64,000 nt of DNA, taken from assembly GCF_042648965.1 (NCBI RefSeq), contig NZ_JBHRYJ010000005.1, positions 62,001 through 126,000 on the forward strand, in the 5' to 3' direction. The stretch is from Ferrovibrio xuzhouensis (GTDB lineage: Bacteria > Pseudomonadota > Alphaproteobacteria > Ferrovibrionales > Ferrovibrionaceae). The notes below the pieces were generated by a model. That model was not told where the DNA came from and ran no database searches. It worked only from the letters and a program-made list of their open reading frames with translations. Made by a program: the position numbers and the translations under genes. Positions 59,550 to 64,000 of this stretch are shown here, piece by piece. Each line of letters begins with the position of its first letter. Position 1 is the stretch's first letter.

Positions 59550-59568
59550 ATTGTCGATTGTTGACAAT
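59550..59568. promoter_or_regulatory. Probable GntR operator
   Basis: ATTGTC-gattgtt-GACAAT has 6-bp arms and a 7-bp spacer, 11 bp upstream of the GntR start. TTGTC/GACAA dyads are common for FCD-type GntR regulators. The position suggests autoregulation. Confidence 0.65.
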
Positions 59569-59659
59569 CTACCATTGAGAAAGCGGCCGTCAAGGCGAAA
59601 ATGCCGCCCGGCGCGGACAACCGGCCGGTCAGCCGGCCGGTTGGCGGGTTCTGCGCCGG

Positions 59660-61267
59660 TCAGGTCCCCGCCAGCAGGGTGTCGCGCAGCACCCGCTTGA
59701 GCAGCTTGCCGTTGGCATTGCGCGGCAGCGGCTCGTCGAGCAGCGTGAAGGTCTCGGGCACCTTGTAGTCGGCCAGCCGCGCGGCGCAGAAGGCGCGGAG
59801 CGCCCCCTCGTCCACCCCGTCCGGCGTCTTGCGGGCGACGAAGGCATGCACCCGCTCGCCCAGCACCGGGCAGGGCCGCGCCACGATGGCGCTTTCCAGC
59901 ACCGCCGGGTGGTAGCCCAGCACATTCTCGACCTCGACCGAGAAGATCTTGTAGCCGCCGCGGTTGATCATGTCCTTGACCCGGTCGAAGACGCGCACGA
60001 AGCCCTGCGCATCCACCGAGCCGATGTCGCCGGAATGCCAGAAGCCGGCCGTGAAGTTCTGCGCCGTGGCCTCCGGGTTGTTCCAGTAGCCGCCGACCAC
60101 CATGGCGCCGCGGATCCAGATCTCGCCGGTCGCGCCCGGCGGCACCTCGCGGCCATCTGTGTCGACCACGATCACCTCGCCGCAGGGCACCGTCCAGCCG
60201 ACGCTGTCGAGATTGGCGGCGGTCAGCGCGGCCGGCATGATGGTGGTCGGCGAACTGGTCTCGGTGGCGCCATAGGCATTGGCGAGGCCAAGCCGTGGCA
60301 GCTTCTGCGCCAGCGCGGCAATCGTCGCCTCCGGCATCGGCGCGCCGCCATAGCCGCCGACCCGCCAGGGACCGAGATCGTAACTGTCGAAATCCGGCTG
60401 CAGCAGGCACAGGTTATACATCGCCGGCACCATCACGGTGTAGGTCAGCCGCTCGCGTGCCGCCAGCGCGAGGAAATCGCGCGCCCTGAACTCGGGCATC
60501 ATGATGATGGCGCCGCCGCAGGCCCAGGCGGTCATGATCACCGCGACCAGGCCGGTGACGTGGCTGGCCGGCACCGCCAGCAGGATGCGATCCTCGGCGC
60601 CGAGATCCATGCAATAGCGGAAATGCAGCGTCGAATGCACCAGATTGAGGTGCGACAGCATGGCGCCCTTGGGCCGCCCGGTGGTCCCCGAGGTGTAGAG
60701 GATGACCGCCGTGTCATCCTCCGCCGGCGGCACCAGTGGCGGCGCAGCCCCACCCGCGGCGAGATCGGCGAAAGGCCGCGCGCCGACACAGTCGCCGCCG
60801 GCCGAGAAGCGATGGCGCAGCAGCGGGGTTTCAGCATCAGGCGGCAGGCGCGCGGCGAGATCGGCCTCGTGCACCAGCGCGACGGCGCCGGCATGATCGA
60901 GGATATAGGCGATCTCCGGCGTCTGCAGCCGGGTGCCGAGCGGCACGGCGATGGCGCCGAGCCGCAAGGCCGCCAGCAGCGCGACGACGAATTCGACCCG
61001 GTTGCCCAGCAGCAGCGCGATCCGGTCGCCGGCGCCGATCCCCAGCGCGGCCAGACCGGCGGCATGGGCTTCGGCGGCCACCGCCAGCTCGGCATAGGTC
61101 AGGCGGACCGGCCCGCAGACCAGCGCCTCGGCACCAGGCCGCGCAGCGACGGTATCGGCAAACATCGCAAAACTGTGCGGCGGGCGATCGGCGAAGCAGC
61201 GCAGCACGCGGTCGCCGAAATGCACCTCGTGACGCAGCACGACGGCGGGGTCGAGTTGCCAGGCCAT
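59660..61267 (-). CDS. Acyl-CoA synthetase (AMP-dependent ligase)
   Basis: This 535-residue adenylate-forming enzyme has P-loop LYTSGTTGRPKGAM near 190, ANAYGATETSSPTTIMP in the centre, GFWHSGDIGSVDAQGFVRVFDRVKDMINRGGYKIFS near 405 and the C-terminal lysine in LPRNANGKLLKRVL. It resembles long- or medium-chain or class I acyl-CoA ligases found next to aminotransferases. The start is supported by MAWQLDPAVVLRHEVHFGDR, typical of its subgroup. It lies upstream of gntR on the same strand, with the operator region between. It might activate a keto acid left by the aminotransferase, but the order does not prove it. Confidence 0.88.
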   Translation of the reverse strand: MAWQLDPAVVLRHEVHFGDRVLRCFADRPPHSFAMFADTVAARPGAEALVCGPVRLTYAELAVAAEAHAAGLAALGIGAGDRIALLLGNRVEFVVALLAALRLGAIAVPLGTRLQTPEIAYILDHAGAVALVHEADLAARLPPDAETPLLRHRFSAGGDCVGARPFADLAAGGAAPPLVPPAEDDTAVILYTSGTTGRPKGAMLSHLNLVHSTLHFRYCMDLGAEDRILLAVPASHVTGLVAVIMTAWACGGAIIMMPEFRARDFLALAARERLTYTVMVPAMYNLCLLQPDFDSYDLGPWRVGGYGGAPMPEATIAALAQKLPRLGLANAYGATETSSPTTIMPAALTAANLDSVGWTVPCGEVIVVDTDGREVPPGATGEIWIRGAMVVGGYWNNPEATAQNFTAGFWHSGDIGSVDAQGFVRVFDRVKDMINRGGYKIFSVEVENVLGYHPAVLESAIVARPCPVLGERVHAFVARKTPDGVDEGALRAFCAARLADYKVPETFTLLDEPLPRNANGKLLKRVLRDTLLAGT

Positions 61268-61391
61268 GGTTTCCTCCGTGGCCGCCTGTGCGCGCGGCCT
61301 TGCCGGCAGCCTGCTCGGGCAGCGGGCCGGGTGTCAACCGCGCCAGAACTGCCCTACCCGGCCGGCCGTTTTCATGGTAAAAAATGTCTTA

Positions 61392-61685
61392 ATGAGCGAT
61401 GTGACCGCCATATATCCGAAGCTGCCGACCCAGATGGCCAGTCTGAGTTACGGCGTCGGCGTGCGTCCGCAGTCGCTCGCCGAGGTGGTCTCCTCGGGCC
61501 AGCCGGCCGGCGCCGAGACGATGATGCAGCAGCTGCTGAAGATCCGCGGCGCCATCGGCGGCCCCGACAAGGCCCGTGCCGAGCAGGAGGCCTCGCTGCG
61601 CGAATTCCACCCGCCGCCGATCACCGAGGGCGGATTTTCCCCCGCGCGGACACCGCCGGCCGAATCGATCAACCTGATCGCCTGA
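61392..61685 (+). CDS. Small hypothetical protein
   Basis: This 97-residue soluble protein starts at ATG 61392; an ATG at 61374 adds six residues. It has no recognised domain. VTAIYPKLPTQMASLSYGVGVRPQSLAEVVSSGQ and MMQQLLKIRGAIGGPDKA look like a helical region, and the C-terminal FHPPPITEGGFSPARTPP is proline-rich. It is divergent from the acyl-CoA synthetase. A 14-bp unit (CTGATCGCCCGGCC-like) repeats three times across its stop codon and beyond (about 61675-61720). Function unknown. Confidence 0.5.
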   Translation: MSDVTAIYPKLPTQMASLSYGVGVRPQSLAEVVSSGQPAGAETMMQQLLKIRGAIGGPDKARAEQEASLREFHPPPITEGGFSPARTPPAESINLIA

Positions 61686-61819
61686 CCCTGATCGCCCGGC
61701 CCTGATCGCCCGGCCCTGGCACCTGGGCGACGGCCGGCAGGCTGCCTTGCTTGTCAAATGCCGGAAACCCCTGTAATCCGGCCTTCACCCGTTTCCGCCC
61801 AGCGCCCAGGCCTGCCCTC

Positions 61820-62776
61820 ATGGCATCCGCTCCGGATATCAGCTTCGTCATTCCGGTCTACAACAAGGCCGATGTCCTGCCGGCCGTGGTGCGCGCGCTG
61901 GCCGCGCAGCAGCCAGCGCCGCAGGCCGAGTATATTTTCGTCGATGACGCCTCTACCGATGGCTCGGTCGCGCTGCTGCAGGGTCTGGCGACGCAGCTGC
62001 CGGGCATGACCGTGATGACCAATGACCGCAATGCCGGTCCCAGTATCCGGCTCAACCAGGGCGCCGCCGCGGCGCGTGGCCGCCATCTCTGCCTGATCGA
62101 TGCCGACGAACTGATCGCGCCCGACGCCGTCGCCGTCATGCTGGCCCTGATGGAGCGTACCGGCGCGCAGATGGTGCATGGCAAGATCCGCGATGCGGAG
62201 CGACCGGCCGCCGATCTGACGCCGGCGCCGGTCGGCGGCACTCCGGACTTCGCCGTACTCGACGCCCCGCTGGCCGATATCCTGGCCGGGCGCGGCTTCG
62301 TGCGCATGAGCTGGCTGGTCGAGACATCTGTGTTCCACGCCGCCGGCGGTTGCGACCCGCGCATTTTCATCCAGGATGAATCGCTGCCGTTGCGGCTGGC
62401 GGCGGCGGCGCGCCGCATGGTCGACCTGCGCGCAACCACCGGCTACGCGCCGGCGGCGGCCTCGCGGCTGTCGACCGACAAGGTGCAACAGCATCACGAC
62501 CGCTTCTTCGCCGCCTACAACCTGCTGCGCGACCGCCCGGACCTGCCCGCCGGCATCCGCGCCGCCCTGCGCCGGCGCTGCCTGTCGGCGGCCTGGAAGG
62601 CCCTGCGTGCCGGCCTGCTCGGCGATGTCCGGCTTGGCATCCTGCTCGGTTATGCCGGGGCGAAGGCAGGCCTGGCCCCGCCTTCCGACGCGACACTGGC
62701 ACGCATTGCAATAGCTTTTACTGCCCTCGACGGTGTCAGGCGGGTCCCCGTTCCTTCAGAAAAAGCGATTGCCTGA
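61820..62776 (+). CDS. Family 2 glycosyltransferase
   Basis: This 318-residue GT-A protein contains ISFVIPVYNKADVLPAVV, the nucleotide-binding VDDASTDGSVALL, NAGPSIRLNQGAAAARG and LCLIDADELI, which includes the DxD-like motif. A middle segment reads FIQDESLPLRL. ATG 61820 starts the family N-terminus; upstream in-frame codons add a Pro/Arg-rich stretch. It probably transfers a sugar in surface polysaccharide synthesis, which fits the O-antigen ligase-like gene that overlaps its stop. Donor and acceptor unknown. Confidence 0.88.
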   Translation: MASAPDISFVIPVYNKADVLPAVVRALAAQQPAPQAEYIFVDDASTDGSVALLQGLATQLPGMTVMTNDRNAGPSIRLNQGAAAARGRHLCLIDADELIAPDAVAVMLALMERTGAQMVHGKIRDAERPAADLTPAPVGGTPDFAVLDAPLADILAGRGFVRMSWLVETSVFHAAGGCDPRIFIQDESLPLRLAAAARRMVDLRATTGYAPAAASRLSTDKVQQHHDRFFAAYNLLRDRPDLPAGIRAALRRRCLSAAWKALRAGLLGDVRLGILLGYAGAKAGLAPPSDATLARIAIAFTALDGVRRVPVPSEKAIA

Positions 62777-64000
62777 TGATGTCCTTTTTCCTGCCGGCCA
62801 GCGCGGAGCGTTTCGCGCGCCTGCGGCATGCCAACCTGGTCCTGCTCGGCCTGATGCCGGCCGCCCTGCTGCTGGCGCGCGGCGGCGCCGAGGTCATCAT
62901 GGCGGTGATCGGCCTGTCCTTCCTGTGGGTCACCGTTGCCGAGCGGCGCTGGAGCAACCTGACCGAGCGCAGCATCGCCATCCTGCTGGTGACCTGGCTG
63001 CTGCTGAACCTGGTCATCTCGCCGCTGGCGCTCGATCCGGGCGTTTCCTTCTCGCGCTCGCTGCTGTGGCTGCGCTTTGTGATGTTTTTCGCCGGCACAT
63101 CGACCTGGCTGCTGCGGTCTCGTCGCGACCTGAAGTTTCTGCTGGTCTTCTGGTCGGTTACGCTGGCGCTCGGCATGCTCGACGGCTATGTGCAACTGCT
63201 GACCGGCACCTCGCTGTCCGGCAATATCGCCACCGGTGAACGGCTGACCGGTCCGCTCGACCGCCCGAATATCGGCATGTTCACCGCACGCATGGGCTTT
63301 CCGCTGCTGGCTGCCGCCCTGACGCTGGCGGCGAGCAAGCGGATATCGGCCAGCCGGCTTGTGCTGCTCGCCGGCTTTGCGCTGGTCGCTTTCGCCTTCA
63401 TTATCCTCAGCGGCGAACGGACGGCAGCGATCCTGACCATGATGGCGGTGCTGTTCGGCGCCGGCATTGTCATACTGCGCGCCCGGCAACTGCGCCTCTA
63501 CGGGCTGCTGCTGCTGGCTGCCGTGCCGGCCGCCTTTCTGCTGCTGTACACCCTGAGTAGAAACGTGCAGGAGCGGGTCAGCGATTTCTGGACCGATGTC
63601 GACCATTTCTGGGTATCGCCCTATGGCGAGATCTTTCGCGTGGCCTTTGGCATCTGGAAACGCAACCCGCTCACCGGCAGCGGCATGAAGAACTTCCAGC
63701 TCGCCTGCCAGCAAACGCCCCTGCCGGGACTGCATGATGCCTGCTATCCCCACGCCCATAACATCTACCTCGAATGGCTGTCGGAAAGCGGGCTGGTCGG
63801 GTTCATCTGCTTTGTGACCTTCGTGGCGCTGCTGGTCTGGCCGGTGCTGCGGCTGACCTGGACGCGACCGGACCGGCGGCTGACCGGCGCGGCACTCTGC
63901 GGCGGCCTGATCGTCACGCTGTTCCCCGTCGCCGCCACCCAGAGCTTCTTCAGCAACTGGCCGGCCATGGTGGTGTGGACGGCGCTGGGCGTGGTGGCCG
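62776..64000 (+). CDS. O-antigen-ligase-like membrane protein, 3' truncated by window
   Basis: At least 408 residues are read before the window ends; no stop is reached. Start ATG 62776 or 62779 overlaps the glycosyltransferase stop (ATGATG). About ten membrane helices are seen, such as RHANLVLLGLMPAALLLARGG, FAFIILSGERTAAILTMM and RLYGLLLLAAVPAAFLLL. The hallmark periplasmic motif of the Wzy_C/WaaL family is visible in PHAHNIYLEWLSESGLVGF. It would ligate or polymerise polysaccharide at the inner membrane. It belongs with the preceding glycosyltransferase; the pathway cannot be named. Confidence 0.85.
   Translation, partial: MMSFFLPASAERFARLRHANLVLLGLMPAALLLARGGAEVIMAVIGLSFLWVTVAERRWSNLTERSIAILLVTWLLLNLVISPLALDPGVSFSRSLLWLRFVMFFAGTSTWLLRSRRDLKFLLVFWSVTLALGMLDGYVQLLTGTSLSGNIATGERLTGPLDRPNIGMFTARMGFPLLAAALTLAASKRISASRLVLLAGFALVAFAFIILSGERTAAILTMMAVLFGAGIVILRARQLRLYGLLLLAAVPAAFLLLYTLSRNVQERVSDFWTDVDHFWVSPYGEIFRVAFGIWKRNPLTGSGMKNFQLACQQTPLPGLHDACYPHAHNIYLEWLSESGLVGFICFVTFVALLVWPVLRLTWTRPDRRLTGAALCGGLIVTLFPVAATQSFFSNWPAMVVWTALGVVA

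Overview
The window is GC-rich DNA from an alphaproteobacterium, most likely a member of the Rhodospirillales or a close relative; this is judged from gene content, not from a search. The evidence is the order rne - N-acetylmuramoyl-L-alanine amidase - PBP1A, an M23 peptidase/bactofilin pair, alphaproteobacterial-type GlnE, TyrS and RNase E, and dense GC-rich coding with many ATGA/GTGA start-stop overlaps. There is no rRNA, prophage, CRISPR array or classical insertion sequence.

Region 1 (1-16.6 kb) is a catabolic and uptake locus. An SDR, a MarR regulator, an enoyl-CoA hydratase-like protein, an acyl-CoA dehydrogenase, an old-yellow-enzyme (OYE) flavoprotein carrying a fibronectin-III-like tail, and a benzoate/2-aminobenzoate-CoA-ligase-like enzyme form one tightly overlapping operon. 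It is followed by two nearly identical periplasmic binding proteins, a complete branched-chain-amino-acid-type ABC transporter (livHMGF order), a diguanylate cyclase, a PaaG-like isomerase/hydratase and a PaaI-like thioesterase. The architecture is that of a pathway that imports an aromatic or related carboxylic acid and degrades it as a CoA thioester. Three 18-bp inverted repeats of identical 7-4-7 design lie upstream of the SDR operon and of each binding-protein gene, and probably define the MarR regulon.

Region 2 (16.6-29.7 kb) is mixed housekeeping: a TfoX-N protein, a fluoride riboswitch with crcB, ferredoxin-NADP reductase, a CsbD-like stress protein, an RraA-like protein, a 2Fe-2S ferredoxin, a truncated globin, a cysteine desulfurase, an alpha/beta hydrolase, a chemoreceptor with a hairpin-rich leader, AnmK and TyrS.

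Region 3 (29.7-46 kb) holds cell-envelope and core genes: an AsmA/YhdP-like giant, GlnE, Bcp, the M23 peptidase/bactofilin operon behind a palindromic pair of consensus DnaA boxes, a lipase-like hydrolase, release factor 2 with an intact programmed +1 frameshift, a DsbA-like protein, a BepA-like M48 protease, a gamma-glutamyltranspeptidase-like lipoprotein and a class I aminotransferase. REP-like palindromes occur at 39.6 kb. At 46.1-46.6 kb a complete GIY-YIG nuclease gene and an inverted, truncated second copy sit between perfect 28-bp inverted REP-like palindromes.

Region 4 (46.6-64 kb) contains a GNAT acetyltransferase, RNase E with a histidine/aspartate-repeat insertion, an amidase, PBP1A, tRNA-Val(CAC) with a clear promoter, a GntR-controlled operon (binding protein, two permeases, ATPase, class IV aminotransferase) next to an acyl-CoA synthetase, a small unknown protein, a family 2 glycosyltransferase, and an O-antigen-ligase-like protein cut by the window end. 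The most interesting items are the REP/GIY-YIG unit, the MarR operator set, the OYE-FnIII fusion, the DnaA-box promoter of the M23/bactofilin operon and the His/Asp-rich RNase E insertion.
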